DNA from: CAZIAK01 sp964537035
Lineage (GTDB): Bacteria > Planctomycetota > B15-G4
Assembly: GCA_964537035.1 (NCBI GenBank)
Contig: CAZIAK010000001.1
Coordinates: 289,647 to 353,646, forward strand
Direction of reading: 5' to 3'
Length of the DNA: 64,000 bases
The position numbers were made by a program, and so were the translations under genes. The notes under the pieces were generated by a model. It saw nothing but the letters and a program-made list of their open reading frames with translations, was not told where the DNA came from and did no database searches. This document shows, one piece after another, positions 1-8,959 of this stretch (position 1 is its first letter; each line of letters opens with the position of its first letter).

Positions 1-2
1 TC

Positions 3-2411
3 GACCTGGCCTTGCGCGTAGAGATCGTCCTGGGCCATCACACAGAGGCCGCAGATCTGGTGAACGCCATGATCCTGCAGAATCCTCAGGGCGTCGGCGC
101 TGTGCGCTATGCGAGTCAGCAGCTGGACCGTCACCAGTCCGCGCAGGCCGGGCGCACCCTGGAGCGCATCATCGCCGCTGCAGGGGGCGAGCCCACGACG
201 GACGTGCTGCTCATGCTGGTACGGGCACGGATCGCCGAGGGCGAACTCACCCAGGCCTCAGCCCTTCTGGCAGCGCTGAGCGGCCTCTCCAGCCACACCG
301 AAGAAGTGGCCCTCGTAGGACTCGAGCTGGGCCTGGCCCAAGGACAAGAGAACCTGGTCACCTCGGCCATCACCGTGTTGCAGCCCCTCAGTGCCGGCCT
401 CTTCCCCGACCAGATCAGCGGGCTCTGCCAACGGCTACTCTCCGCCGAGATGTTCACCGAGCTCCTGCGGGTCTTCCCCGAGTCCACCCGACAGCTCCCG
501 GCCGTGCGACCTGCCCTGGTGCCTCTGGCGCAGGCAGCCAAGTCCCTCGGCCAGGTCGACGTGGCCAATGAGCTGCTGACCCTGGCCGACCCTCACGGCG
601 CCCTGCGCCATGGGTTCTTGCTGCTCGCCCTGGACGCCCGGACGGCTGAGGCCAACCGTCGGCTCAACCTGGTGTCCGTCCCGGATGATCTGACGGGAGA
701 GCGCGACCTTTGCCTCGCGGCGGGTGGCGCTCTGACCGGCAGCCACACACTCTTCGACGAGGTCCCCACGGCGTTCCTGCGCGAGCTGGGCATGGACGGT
801 CAGTTCGCCCCGACCCAGCTCGAGCTGCTCGACGCCATGTTGCGCCTGCTGCCCTTCCTCTCTCGACTCGACTCGGTGCGGCCCACTCAGGTGGTCGATG
901 ACCCTCGGGGCGCCTACCCCCACGCAGGAGCAGACGTCGAGCGCTTCCTGGCCCTGGCCCGTGACGACCCGGAAGCCGCCCGCAGGGCAGGCGAATCCCT
1001 GCTGATCATGCTGCTCATCAACAACGATGCCTTCTGGGATCGAGAAGAGCTGTTCCTGGCTCAGCATGTCCTCTCGATCGTTCCTGGCATGCAGGCGCCC
1101 TCGCTGACCGTGGCCAACGCCGAGCTGAGCCGTGAGCAGCCCCGGCTGGCGCTCGAGCTCTTGGCCGAGTTCTTGGCCGGAGGCGAGCTGGACCACGACG
1201 GCATCGAGCTCTTCCTTACCGCCACCGAAGCCTACGGCAAAGAAGAGTGGGGACTGGGGCTCGCCCTGGGACTGGCTCAGCAAGACGATCGGGTGCACTT
1301 GATCCTGGCCCGGACCCTGCTCGGCCGGGGCTTCCCCAAAGAAGCTCGCGAGCTCTACGAGCAGTTTCTGGAACGCAACGTCGACGACGCAGAGGGTCTA
1401 GCTGGACTGATCGAGACCTTCGCAATCCTCAAGAACCAGGTGGGCCTGCTCAATGCTGTCGAGCGGGCCCTGGTCGCCCACCCGGACGACAGCGGCCTGC
1501 GGGCACTGTGCGCTGACTCGCTGGCAGCCATGAAGTCACCGCAGGCCAAGACCCTCGCGCTCATGGAGCAACTGGTCGCCCTGAGCCCCCATGAGCTCGC
1601 CCTGCAGGCGACCTTGATCACGGCACAAGAAGGCGACCCAGACCAGGTGGAGCCCATGGCCCGGCAGATGCTGCAAGCCATGGAAGCGGACCCCGTGCCT
1701 CTGGGTTCTGAAGAGGCCACGGCCCGCACCCGCCTGCTCATGGAGGCGGCCACCGCTGCCAGACACACCGGCCTGCTGGAGCTGTCCCGCGAGCTCCATG
1801 AGGCAGCCATGCACCTCGACCCCGGCAACATCCAGCTCTACCGCGAGCTCGCCTACATCGAGCTGGAGGATGGCCACCTCGCCCTGGCGCGCCGCTACCT
1901 GGAGGTCTTGTCCTTCGTCAATCGAGGCGACAAAGATCCTCCCCTGGCACTGGCTCGATTGCTGTTCGAGCAAGTGGGACAACCCCACCTGGCCGCCAAG
2001 GTCATCCGCTCGGCCTACGCCACGTCCATGCCCCCGTCGGCGGTGGAGATCATCGCGGCGGAGACCTTCCTGCGGGGCAAGACGAGTGAAGCCTTGGCCC
2101 TGTTTCACTCTCTGCGCAGCAACCCCCTGGTCACTCCCGATACGATCTTGAACATCGGCCGCATGGCCTTCGCATCAGAACACGACGACGTGGCCAAGAT
2201 CATGTTCGACCTGTTCCTGACCACCGCAGCGAAAGAGCACCCGGCCCGCCCCCGCACAGCCGTCCTGGCCGACGCCTGCGTCGTACCTGAGTCGCCCCCG
2301 CGCTCCGCGGCCACCTCCCCAACAGGCATCGCACCCCAGAACCCAAGCGAGCCCATGGTGGCCCAGCAAGGCAACACCACAAGAGTAGCCAACGCGAAGG
2401 CCGACCGCTAA
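3..2411 (+). CDS. TPR-repeat protein, 5' end cut by the window
   Basis: About 800 residues are visible. The reading frame is open to the left edge, and the first in-frame start-like codon is only a TTG at 12, so the true N-terminus probably lies outside the window. The protein is a long chain of degenerate tetratricopeptide-like helical pairs: alanine/leucine-rich, with recurring A..LL..L patterns and phrases such as ARTLLGRGFPKEARELYEQF. The last 60 or so residues are Pro/Ser/Thr-rich and look disordered. No enzymatic motif is visible. TPR proteins act as protein-interaction scaffolds; this one runs convergently toward the exopolysaccharide locus and need not belong to it. The family is clear but the specific role is unknown. 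Confidence 0.75.
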   Translation, partial: DLALRVEIVLGHHTEAADLVNAMILQNPQGVGAVRYASQQLDRHQSAQAGRTLERIIAAAGGEPTTDVLLMLVRARIAEGELTQASALLAALSGLSSHTEEVALVGLELGLAQGQENLVTSAITVLQPLSAGLFPDQISGLCQRLLSAEMFTELLRVFPESTRQLPAVRPALVPLAQAAKSLGQVDVANELLTLADPHGALRHGFLLLALDARTAEANRRLNLVSVPDDLTGERDLCLAAGGALTGSHTLFDEVPTAFLRELGMDGQFAPTQLELLDAMLRLLPFLSRLDSVRPTQVVDDPRGAYPHAGADVERFLALARDDPEAARRAGESLLIMLLINNDAFWDREELFLAQHVLSIVPGMQAPSLTVANAELSREQPRLALELLAEFLAGGELDHDGIELFLTATEAYGKEEWGLGLALGLAQQDDRVHLILARTLLGRGFPKEARELYEQFLERNVDDAEGLAGLIETFAILKNQVGLLNAVERALVAHPDDSGLRALCADSLAAMKSPQAKTLALMEQLVALSPHELALQATLITAQEGDPDQVEPMARQMLQAMEADPVPLGSEEATARTRLLMEAATAARHTGLLELSRELHEAAMHLDPGNIQLYRELAYIELEDGHLALARRYLEVLSFVNRGDKDPPLALARLLFEQVGQPHLAAKVIRSAYATSMPPSAVEIIAAETFLRGKTSEALALFHSLRSNPLVTPDTILNIGRMAFASEHDDVAKIMFDLFLTTAAKEHPARPRTAVLADACVVPESPPRSAATSPTGIAPQNPSEPMVAQQGNTTRVANAKADR

Positions 2412-2470
2412 ACCAGCAGCAGACCCACACGTCCATCCTCGCAAGCAGCCACAGCGCAGCCCCCTGCCGA

Positions 2471-2494
2471 CCAAGCCCACCACCAAGCCCACCA
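2471..2494. repeat. Two tandem copies of a 12-bp unit
   Basis: The unit ccaagcccacca occurs twice head to tail, followed by a decayed third copy (ccaagtccggcc) to 2506. It lies directly upstream of the 10-bp array at 2511-2560. No coding role is evident. Confidence 0.8.
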
Positions 2495-2510
2495 CCAAGT
2501 CCGGCCACGA

Positions 2511-2560
2511 CCCCAACCGACCCCAACCGACCCCAACCGGACCCAACCGGACCCAACCGA
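2511..2560. repeat. Five tandem copies of a 10-bp unit
   Basis: The unit ccccaaccga is repeated five times with single-base drift (ccccaaccgg, acccaaccgg, acccaaccga). Copies start at 2511, 2521, 2531, 2541 and 2551. The array is non-coding and sits about 100 bp after the stop codon of the TPR gene. Slipped-strand expansion is the simplest origin. Confidence 0.85.
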
Positions 2561-2645
2561 GGCCACGCAAGCAGCGACAGCAAAGCCCTCAGCCGACACA
2601 GAGCCCCCCGGGTCCGACCACCGCCAGAGTGCCCTCCGCCGATGA

Positions 2646-2748
2646 GGGTGGGGCTGTTTTTCGCCAAGGGGGGTCTGGAGCGAGTTCACGAGGCGCAGCC
2701 GAGTTGTCGGAGCGCCACGGCCCCCCTTGGTGAAAAACAGCCCCACCC
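2646..2748 (+). terminator. Long inverted repeat, candidate terminator or structured RNA element
   Basis: Two 30-bp arms (2646-2675 and 2719-2748) flank a 43-bp centre. The arms differ at two positions. As RNA from the + strand both differences become G-U pairs (G2663 with U2731, U2674 with G2720), so all 30 positions can pair; the minus-strand RNA would have A-C mismatches instead. Each arm contains a run of five T or A. The location between convergent genes fits a transcription stop for the upstream TPR gene. The length is unusual for a simple intrinsic terminator, and a MITE-like or REP-like element is an alternative. Confidence 0.6.
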
Positions 2749-2786
2749 GGAGCACCACCGGCCTGCCGACCTGCGGGCCTGAGGAC

Positions 2787-3656
2787 CTACCCCAGCAACT
2801 CTGGGTCGACAAGGCGCGAAGCCTCGACCGGCAACTCGCCGATCGGCCCAAAGGCATGACGTGCGAGCAACCCACGCAGCCGCCCCTCCACCCGGGACAG
2901 ACCCACGTAGTGACGCCAGGTGCGCAACCCGCCCAGGTTGTGGCGCGGTTGTTCCGGATCGAGTTCCCAAGGGTGCAGGTACACCACGCCGGGCTCGTTG
3001 TCAGCGGACGCGCGGCGCAAGGCACCGTCGACCAAGGTCGTGGGCAACAAACGTAGGTAACCCCCACCAGCCGCGGGCCAACGGCGCCCGAAGGCCGCCC
3101 GGGTCAAGAGCGGGTACTCGCGCAGGGGCTTGTTCGAGGCCAACTGCAGGTGCACCGCATGGGCGGGAAACGAAGGGAAGCCGTAGCGGTCGTGGCGCAC
3201 GGGAAAGACGCTGCTGTCCCAGGTGTGGCCAGCAGCAGCGACAGACTCAAAGCCCCAGCGGGTCGACGCTCCGATGGAGAATGTGCTGGCCCGAAAACCG
3301 GCGACCTCTGTGCCCGACTGATCTTGCAGCAGGCCTCTGGCCCTGGCGATGTCCTCTGCGAAGCCGTCTGGCCCCAGGTCGCCCGCCATGCGATGTGAGT
3401 AGCCGTGGGAGCCCAGTTCGTGTCCCGCTTGCACGATGCGAGTGACCAGCTGCGGGCTGCGCTGCGCTACCAGACCCAGCACGAAAAACGTGGCCTTCAC
3501 GTCGTACTCGTCGAGCAAGGCCAGGATGCGATCGACCACAGCCTCTACTCGGGAGGGTTGGTCGGCCCAGGTCTCAGGGGGCGTCACCGACCACATGTTG
3601 AGGGCGTGAAAGGCCTCCTCGACATCGAAAGACAGACCATGGACCACTGCGCTCAT
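2787..3656 (-). CDS. Polysaccharide deacetylase, XrtA/PEP-CTERM-associated type
   Basis: Predicted carbohydrate esterase family 4 (NodB fold) enzyme that removes N-acetyl groups from the exported polysaccharide. The N-terminal GLSFDVEEAFH (residues 7-17) carries the catalytic/metal Asp, GHELGSHGYSHR (78-89) carries the metal-binding His pair, and FRASTFSIG and SSVFPVRHDRYGFP match the DUF3473-containing deacetylases of exosortase A loci (TIGR03006-like). Length is 289 residues, normal for the family. I chose the ATG at 3656 because it overlaps the stop of the upstream glycosyltransferase gene as ATGA; an ATG 21 bases further upstream is also open. It is the last gene of the polysaccharide operon. 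Confidence 0.88.
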   Translation of the reverse strand: MSAVVHGLSFDVEEAFHALNMWSVTPPETWADQPSRVEAVVDRILALLDEYDVKATFFVLGLVAQRSPQLVTRIVQAGHELGSHGYSHRMAGDLGPDGFAEDIARARGLLQDQSGTEVAGFRASTFSIGASTRWGFESVAAAGHTWDSSVFPVRHDRYGFPSFPAHAVHLQLASNKPLREYPLLTRAAFGRRWPAAGGGYLRLLPTTLVDGALRRASADNEPGVVYLHPWELDPEQPRHNLGGLRTWRHYVGLSRVEGRLRGLLARHAFGPIGELPVEASRLVDPELLG

Positions 3657-4783
3657 CTGCCAGACTCGCGCAGGCACTCGTCGGCGATCTGTTCGACCCG
3701 GGCGGCGTTGCCGTCCCAGGTGTAGGGCTGCTGTTCGACCTTCGCTCGCGCCGCGAGACCCAACGCCTCGCGCAGGCTGCTGTCGTGGGCCAGCTGCGCG
3801 ACGGCCCCGGCCATGTCGCCGGGCTCGAAGAGCAGGGCTGTCTGTTTGTGATCGAGCACTTCGCGCAGGTTGGGCTGGTCGGGCGCCACGATGGCTCGCC
3901 CCGCCGCCATGTACTCGAACAGCTTCAACGGCGAGGCCCAGGCTGTGGCCGCGGGCTGCACGCAGATATCCATGGAGCGCACCAGATCGGGGATGCGCTC
4001 ACGCTCCACCGCACCGGTGATCGTCACTCGATCAGCCACTCCCAGTCGCAGGGCCTGGGCTTCGATGGCCTCGCGGGAGGGGCCGTCCCCTACCAGCAGC
4101 AGCCGGGCATGGGCAGGCAAGACACCGTCGGCCAGCCCCGTGACCAGCGACTCGATGTCGTGCCAGGGCCTGAAGAAACCGCTGAAGCCCACCACCAGGT
4201 CCTCGTGTGCGTCAGGGCCGCGGACGGGGTACTGAGACAGGCTTGCGCCGTTGGGAATGACCACGACTTTTTCACGGTCGACGCCATCGGCCACGAGCAT
4301 GTCGGCCAGCACCTGAGTGACCACCAGCAAGCGATCGGCCGCAGCCAGCACGCGCCGTTCGCTGGCCCGGGACCAGCGCTGAAACACCAGGGTCTCGTGG
4401 GCCGAACGTTCGTGGGTCAGAGGCGAGTTCACCTCCAGCAACAGGGGGATGCCCAGCCGCCGAGCGGCTCGCACACCCGCCGTGTTGTTCAAGGCGTGAC
4501 GTTCGTACAGCACGTCCGCAGCGCACGCCTTGCCTGCAGCCACGAGCCGCTTGTTCACCGCCAGTCCATAGCCGTGCTCGGCCAGCTCGTAGGCGCCCCG
4601 GGGGGCCAGGGCGGCCAGGCGTCCGAACAGGCCACCCTCGCTGCCCATGTCCCCCGAGTCACCCTTCGACAGCGCCCATTCCTTCACGCCCATGCCGCGC
4701 CGACTCATGGCCGCGATCAACTCGCGAATGTGCACCGCCTGTCCGTCACGCGACTTGGTGCGATGGTGGTAGAGCACGTTCAC
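3653..4783 (-). CDS. Glycosyltransferase family 4 (GT-B)
   Basis: A 376-residue retaining GT-B glycosyltransferase, expected to add a sugar from a nucleotide donor to the lipid-linked repeat unit on the cytoplasmic side. Visible features are an N-terminal acceptor domain, the hinge/donor-domain start VVIPNGASLSQYP, and the EX7E region KLFEYMAAGRAIVAP followed by LREVL near residues 287-312. The gene overlaps its upstream neighbour by 4 bp (4780-4783) and its downstream neighbour by 4 bp (ATGA at 3653-3656), so it is very likely translated from the operon transcript. Sugar specificity cannot be read from the sequence. Confidence 0.88.
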   Translation of the reverse strand: MNVLYHHRTKSRDGQAVHIRELIAAMSRRGMGVKEWALSKGDSGDMGSEGGLFGRLAALAPRGAYELAEHGYGLAVNKRLVAAGKACAADVLYERHALNNTAGVRAARRLGIPLLLEVNSPLTHERSAHETLVFQRWSRASERRVLAAADRLLVVTQVLADMLVADGVDREKVVVIPNGASLSQYPVRGPDAHEDLVVGFSGFFRPWHDIESLVTGLADGVLPAHARLLLVGDGPSREAIEAQALRLGVADRVTITGAVERERIPDLVRSMDICVQPAATAWASPLKLFEYMAAGRAIVAPDQPNLREVLDHKQTALLFEPGDMAGAVAQLAHDSSLREALGLAARAKVEQQPYTWDGNAARVEQIADECLRESGR

Positions 4784-5964
4784 GGGGACGTGACCTCGGC
4801 GAAGAGTGATTGCATGCGATCGACCGTGGCGTCCCAGGTGTGCCGTTCGGCCCAGGGGCGCGCGGCCTCTGCCTGCAGATCGTCAACCCTGCTCAGCCCG
4901 GAGGCAAGGCCGTCGACATTCGGCGCGACCAACAGGCCTGCAGCGCAGCCGTCCAGGATCTCGGGCGTGCCCCAGATGCGGGTGGCGATGACCGGTGTGC
5001 CGCAGGCGAGAGCCTCGAGGACCACGTTGGGCCAGCCCTCTCGCAGGGAGGCCAGGATCATCACGTCAGCACTGCGATAGAAGGCTGGCAAGCGCTCCGG
5101 GGGTACGGCCCCTACAAAGCGCACCCGCTCAGCGATGCCGAGAGCAGCCGCCTGGGCCTGCAACGCGGGCTGTGCCTCGCCTCCACCCACGAAGACGAGC
5201 AGGGGGCCGTCCTTCGGATGCACTCGTGCGTACGCTTCAAGCAGCAGGTGCTGTCCCTTGCGTTCGATCAGGTGCCCCACGCAGAGCAGCACCCTGCGAT
5301 CGGTGGGCAGGCCGGTCTGCTCTCGCGCGCTGGCCTGGTCCCCCGGAGAGAAGGCCGCGGTGTCCACGCCATTGCGCAGGGCACTGACTCGATCGCTCGG
5401 CACTCCCAGGGAGACCGCCACGTCGGCCAGGGCCTGAGCCACGCAGATCACGTGGTCGGCGGCGCCCAAGGCCGTGACGATCCGTCGTCGCACGGCGGGT
5501 ATCTCTGGTAGAAGATTGAGATCCGTGCCCCGGCAAGTGATCAGCATGGGCAGCTCGCGACCCAAGGCACGCTCCAGGTTGGGGCGGAGCATGGCCGCGG
5601 CCGCTCCATCAGGGTAGGCGTAGTGAACATCCAGCACGTCGGGTTGAAAGCGCTGAGCCACGGCCATCAGATGCTTGGCGACACCCGCTGCCATCAGGCT
5701 CGCCCGCCAACCGTCGCCGAACCCGGGAGGGCTCAGGTAGCGCGGGTGGTGCACTGTCAGTCCCCGGTGGGTCTCCCTGTCGGGGATGCCCCGATAACGC
5801 GTCCAGCGGGAAGGGCCAACGGGGGGCGCATGGGGCACGGGCGCCACCACCTCGGCGTCGCCTCCGTGACGAGCGCGCCAAAGGGCCAACCGGTTGGCGA
5901 CAAAGATGCCGTGGTGCGGCTCAACGCTGTTGGGGAAGAGCGACGTGAAGACCAGCAGCTTCAC
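4780..5964 (-). CDS. Glycosyltransferase family 4 (GT-B)
   Basis: A 394-residue GT4 enzyme of the exopolysaccharide operon. It begins VKLLVFTSLFPNS, a typical first strand, and has an export-locus-like NRLALW stretch, the donor-domain motif LRNGVDTAAFSPG, and the EX7E region VVLEALACGTPVIATRIWG. I take the GTG at 5964 as start because it overlaps the stop of the upstream amidotransferase gene (GTGA) and begins the conserved fold; the open frame further upstream encodes low-complexity Arg/Pro/Trp sequence with no homology signal. Likely adds one residue of the repeat unit; donor unknown. Confidence 0.87.
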   Translation of the reverse strand: MKLLVFTSLFPNSVEPHHGIFVANRLALWRARHGGDAEVVAPVPHAPPVGPSRWTRYRGIPDRETHRGLTVHHPRYLSPPGFGDGWRASLMAAGVAKHLMAVAQRFQPDVLDVHYAYPDGAAAAMLRPNLERALGRELPMLITCRGTDLNLLPEIPAVRRRIVTALGAADHVICVAQALADVAVSLGVPSDRVSALRNGVDTAAFSPGDQASAREQTGLPTDRRVLLCVGHLIERKGQHLLLEAYARVHPKDGPLLVFVGGGEAQPALQAQAAALGIAERVRFVGAVPPERLPAFYRSADVMILASLREGWPNVVLEALACGTPVIATRIWGTPEILDGCAAGLLVAPNVDGLASGLSRVDDLQAEAARPWAERHTWDATVDRMQSLFAEVTSP

Positions 5965-7841
5965 GACTCGCTGCCACCGGGCCCATGACGGAGGAACGCA
6001 TCGAGCGTCAGCACAAACCACAGCTCGGTCGAACGATCCTGTTTGCCGCGGCCATGCTGGTCGGCGGCAGTGCGCAGATGGTCGTGGTCGAGCCAATCAA
6101 AGACCGGCCCGTCCCGCTGAGCCAGGACCTCATCGAGCAAGGGGCGGCAGGGCCCGGCCAGCCAGCCAGCCACGGGCAGATGAAAGCCCTGCTTGGGACG
6201 GTCGAGCACGCCGTCAGGCACCCTACCTCTCAGGGCCTTGCGCAGCAGCAGCTTGCCCTCGCCGTCGTGGAGCTTGGAGGAGGAGGGCAGGCGCGCCGCA
6301 TAGTCGACGAAGTCGGTGTCAAGCAGGGGCACACGCACCTCGAGCGAGTGCGCCATGGACGTGCGGTCGACCTTGACCAGGATGTCGTCCGACAACCAGG
6401 TGACGAAGTCCATGGCCTGCACCCTGCTCAGAGGGTCGAGTGCGGACAGCCCCTGGGCCCGGCCTTCAAGATCGCTGCGCAGGGGCGGCTGGTCAGACAG
6501 GTCTTCACGCAAGAGCTGGCGCACTCGGCGCTCGGGAATGCGACAGAGGGAGTGCACGTAGCCATCCAGCCAGTCGCCTCCCAGATTGGTCAACAGCGTG
6601 CCGGCGCGCAGGGGCTTGGGCAGCCAGCTCCCCCGAGGCCAGATCCGTCCCAGGGGGCCCAGCACGTAGCGACGTAGAGGTGCGGGGATGCGCTGGCGCA
6701 GCTCTTCTTCGAGGACGTCGTACCGTGTGCGCCGATAGCCGGCGAAGTTCTCGTCGCCACCGTCGCCTGACAAGGCGACCTTCACGTGGCGCCGCGCAGC
6801 CTCGCAGACCAACCAGGTGGGCGCCGCAGAGGTGTCGCCGAAAGGTGACTCGAGATGCCAGGCCAGCTGGGGCAGCAGGGCCACCATGTCTGAACGGGCG
6901 TCCTCTTCGTGAAGGGTGACGTTCAAGCCCGTGGCCACTTCGCGAGCCCAGGCCCTCTCGTCGAGACCGTCGTCCGTGACCCCCACCGTGATCGCGTCGA
7001 CCCCGCCCCCGACCACCTCGGCCATGGCCGTCACCACCGCCGACGAATCGATGCCGCCGGACAGAAACGCGCCCAGGGGCACCTCGCTCATCAGGTGTCG
7101 GTCTACGGATTCACGGAGCCGGCCCCACAGGGCCTCGCTGTCTGCGGGTTCACTGCCCGGCTCGAAGACCAGCTCGTGAAAGCGGCGCTTGCTGAGCTTG
7201 CCATTCGACCACGTGGCGCAGTGCCCAGGCATGAGCGACTCGACGCCTTCGTACATCGTGGTCGGCGCCAGGGGGTAGCCCAGGCAAGCCGACTGGAAGA
7301 GCCCGCGCTCACTGTAGGCAGGGCGTTCGGGCAGTGTGGGAAAGAGGGCCTTGATCTCCGAGCCGAAAGCCAACCCTCGACCGTGCTCGGCCAGGAACAA
7401 GGGCTTGATACCCAGGGGATCCCGGCCCAGGTGCAGGTCGTTGGTGCGCCGGTCGAGCAAGGCGAAGGCGAACATGCCCCGCAGCCGACGGAGCACGCCC
7501 ATCAGCCCCCAGGCCAGATAACCATGGACGATGACCTCTCCGTCGCTGCCAGTCCGTGGCCGGGCGCCAATGGCCTCCAGGTCGGCTCGCAGCTCCAGGT
7601 GGTTGTAGATCTCGCCGTTGTAGACCATGGCCACCTTCTCGTCGGTGTCGAAGAGCGGGTTGTCCCCACCGTTCACATCAATGATGGCCAGCCGTCGATG
7701 ACCCAACCCCGTGGCACCATCGATGAAGACGTTCTCTCCGTCGGGGCCGCGATGCTGCAAGGTCGCCAGCATGCGCTCGATCAACTCGACGTCCGGGGGA
7801 CGGAGGTCAGGAGTGGACGAGAATCCAGCGATACCGCACAT
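5961..7841 (-). CDS. Asparagine synthase-like amidotransferase, exosortase A-associated type
   Basis: A 626-residue glutamine amidotransferase fused to an ATP-dependent synthetase. Cys2 of MCGIAGF is the N-terminal nucleophile; YNGEIYNH and RDPLGIKPLF belong to the glutaminase domain; LSGGIDSS (PP-loop) and ALSGDGGDENFAGY belong to the synthetase domain. The last phrase is typical of the amidotransferase of XrtA/EPS loci (TIGR03108-like). In such loci the enzyme is thought to amidate a polysaccharide component rather than make free asparagine, but this is inferred from context. The gene sits between glycosyltransferase genes and shares a TGATG overlap with the gene upstream. Confidence 0.88.
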   Translation of the reverse strand: MCGIAGFSSTPDLRPPDVELIERMLATLQHRGPDGENVFIDGATGLGHRRLAIIDVNGGDNPLFDTDEKVAMVYNGEIYNHLELRADLEAIGARPRTGSDGEVIVHGYLAWGLMGVLRRLRGMFAFALLDRRTNDLHLGRDPLGIKPLFLAEHGRGLAFGSEIKALFPTLPERPAYSERGLFQSACLGYPLAPTTMYEGVESLMPGHCATWSNGKLSKRRFHELVFEPGSEPADSEALWGRLRESVDRHLMSEVPLGAFLSGGIDSSAVVTAMAEVVGGGVDAITVGVTDDGLDERAWAREVATGLNVTLHEEDARSDMVALLPQLAWHLESPFGDTSAAPTWLVCEAARRHVKVALSGDGGDENFAGYRRTRYDVLEEELRQRIPAPLRRYVLGPLGRIWPRGSWLPKPLRAGTLLTNLGGDWLDGYVHSLCRIPERRVRQLLREDLSDQPPLRSDLEGRAQGLSALDPLSRVQAMDFVTWLSDDILVKVDRTSMAHSLEVRVPLLDTDFVDYAARLPSSSKLHDGEGKLLLRKALRGRVPDGVLDRPKQGFHLPVAGWLAGPCRPLLDEVLAQRDGPVFDWLDHDHLRTAADQHGRGKQDRSTELWFVLTLDAFLRHGPGGSES

Positions 7842-8959
7842 CAGTTTGACCTCGTTGCAAGGAGCCGTTCGTAGACCTCTATGTAGTCGACCACCATGCG
7901 CTCGTGGGTGAAGCGCTCCAGGAAACGGTGGCGGGCCAACGCACCCAGCTGTGCCCTGCGGGAGGGGTCATCGAGCAGTTCGCCCAGAGTCGCAGCCAGG
8001 GCGGCGTTGTCGCCAGAGGTCACCAGCAGCCCCGTCTTGCCGTTGTCGATCACCTCGCCGTTGCCACCCGTGTCAAAGGCCACAGAGGCTCGTGACATGG
8101 CGTGGGCCTCGACCAGGCAAAGGGGCAGCCCCTCTCTATGGCTCGGTAGCACGAAGAGATCGGCCGCAGCCAGTAACAGGGGCACGTCACTGCGATTGCC
8201 CAACAGCTCTACCGAGCCGCTCGGCAGTGAGGCCAGCTGCCGCTCCAGCCCCTGCCGTTCGGGGCCCTCGCCCGCGATCACCAATCGAGCCGGCTCAGAA
8301 CGTCGAGAGCACAGCTGCGCCCAGGCGCTGAGCAGGCCCTTGTGGTTCTTCACCGGAGTCAGGCTGCCTACGGCCAATACCACGGGACGATCATCCCAAC
8401 CCAGGGCCTCCCTGGCTCCGGCTCTGCTGTCCGGTGCCAAGGGCGCGGGGTCGGGGATGCCGTTCAACAGCGACGCAGTGCGCTGCGGCGAGAAGCCTTC
8501 GAGTTGAACCAGATCCCGAGCCAGGCCCGCAGACACGGCCGCCGTGTGATCGACCCGTCGAGCCAACCAGCGGTGCAGCAAGCGATGACGCCAGGGGGCC
8601 GGCATTTCCCGATCATGCTCGGTGAACAGGACGGGCAGGCCTCCCGCTCGCCATGCGGCTCGACTGCCGTGAAACATGGCCGTCACGTTATGGCAGTGCA
8701 CCAAGGCGATCTCATCTTCGACGAAGCACTCGGCCAGGCGCTTGGCGTGCCCTGCCGCCACCCCGGGAGGGCGCGGCAGATAGCGGTGCTCCAGGCCCGC
8801 TGCAGCCAAGGCGCTGACCAGGGGCCCCTCTCCGTCGAAGGTGTAGAACCTGGGCGCAAACCGCTCCGGGTCCAGAGCGGCGGCGAGCGCCACGGCCATG
8901 GCTTGCAGGCCGCCTACGGCGAGATCGGGGATCACCATGGCGAGGGCCTGTGCGCTCAC
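7841..8959 (-). CDS. Glycosyltransferase family 4 (GT-B)
   Basis: A 372-residue GT4 glycosyltransferase. The first strand is LAMVIPDLAVGGLQ, the acceptor-side fold includes LVHCHN, the donor domain carries VLAVGSLTPVKNHKGLL, and the EX7E region is GLPLCLVEAHAMSRASVAFD. The start is the GTG at 8959, which overlaps the stop of the upstream O-ligase gene as GTGA; a longer open frame exists but codes for Arg/Gly/Pro-rich sequence without homology. The downstream junction with the amidotransferase gene is TGATG. The VPDLxxGGxQ-type start is common in exosortase-associated GT4 proteins. Substrate unknown. Confidence 0.87.
   Translation of the reverse strand: MSAQALAMVIPDLAVGGLQAMAVALAAALDPERFAPRFYTFDGEGPLVSALAAAGLEHRYLPRPPGVAAGHAKRLAECFVEDEIALVHCHNVTAMFHGSRAAWRAGGLPVLFTEHDREMPAPWRHRLLHRWLARRVDHTAAVSAGLARDLVQLEGFSPQRTASLLNGIPDPAPLAPDSRAGAREALGWDDRPVVLAVGSLTPVKNHKGLLSAWAQLCSRRSEPARLVIAGEGPERQGLERQLASLPSGSVELLGNRSDVPLLLAAADLFVLPSHREGLPLCLVEAHAMSRASVAFDTGGNGEVIDNGKTGLLVTSGDNAALAATLGELLDDPSRRAQLGALARHRFLERFTHERMVVDYIEVYERLLATRSN

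Larger units (their letters stand above)
2412..2786. other. Non-coding interval with repeats between two convergent genes
   Basis: This 375-bp gap separates the end of the + strand TPR gene from the end of the - strand deacetylase gene. It contains two short tandem arrays (2471-2494 and 2511-2560) and a long inverted repeat (2646-2748), annotated separately. Reading frames that cross the gap on the minus strand give Gly/Trp/Val repeats generated by the tandem array and have no recognisable domain, so I treat them as non-coding. Confidence 0.7.

Noticed and set aside
2646..2748. Insertion-sequence ends
   Set aside because: The arms are only 103 bp apart end to end and no transposase is present. 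A non-autonomous element remains possible, so it is kept as a finding rather than called a mobile element.
2408..3067. Minus-strand frame through the tandem repeats before the inverted repeat
   Set aside because: The protein is a Gly/Trp/Val repeat produced by the 10-bp array, and it overlaps the deacetylase gene in another frame.
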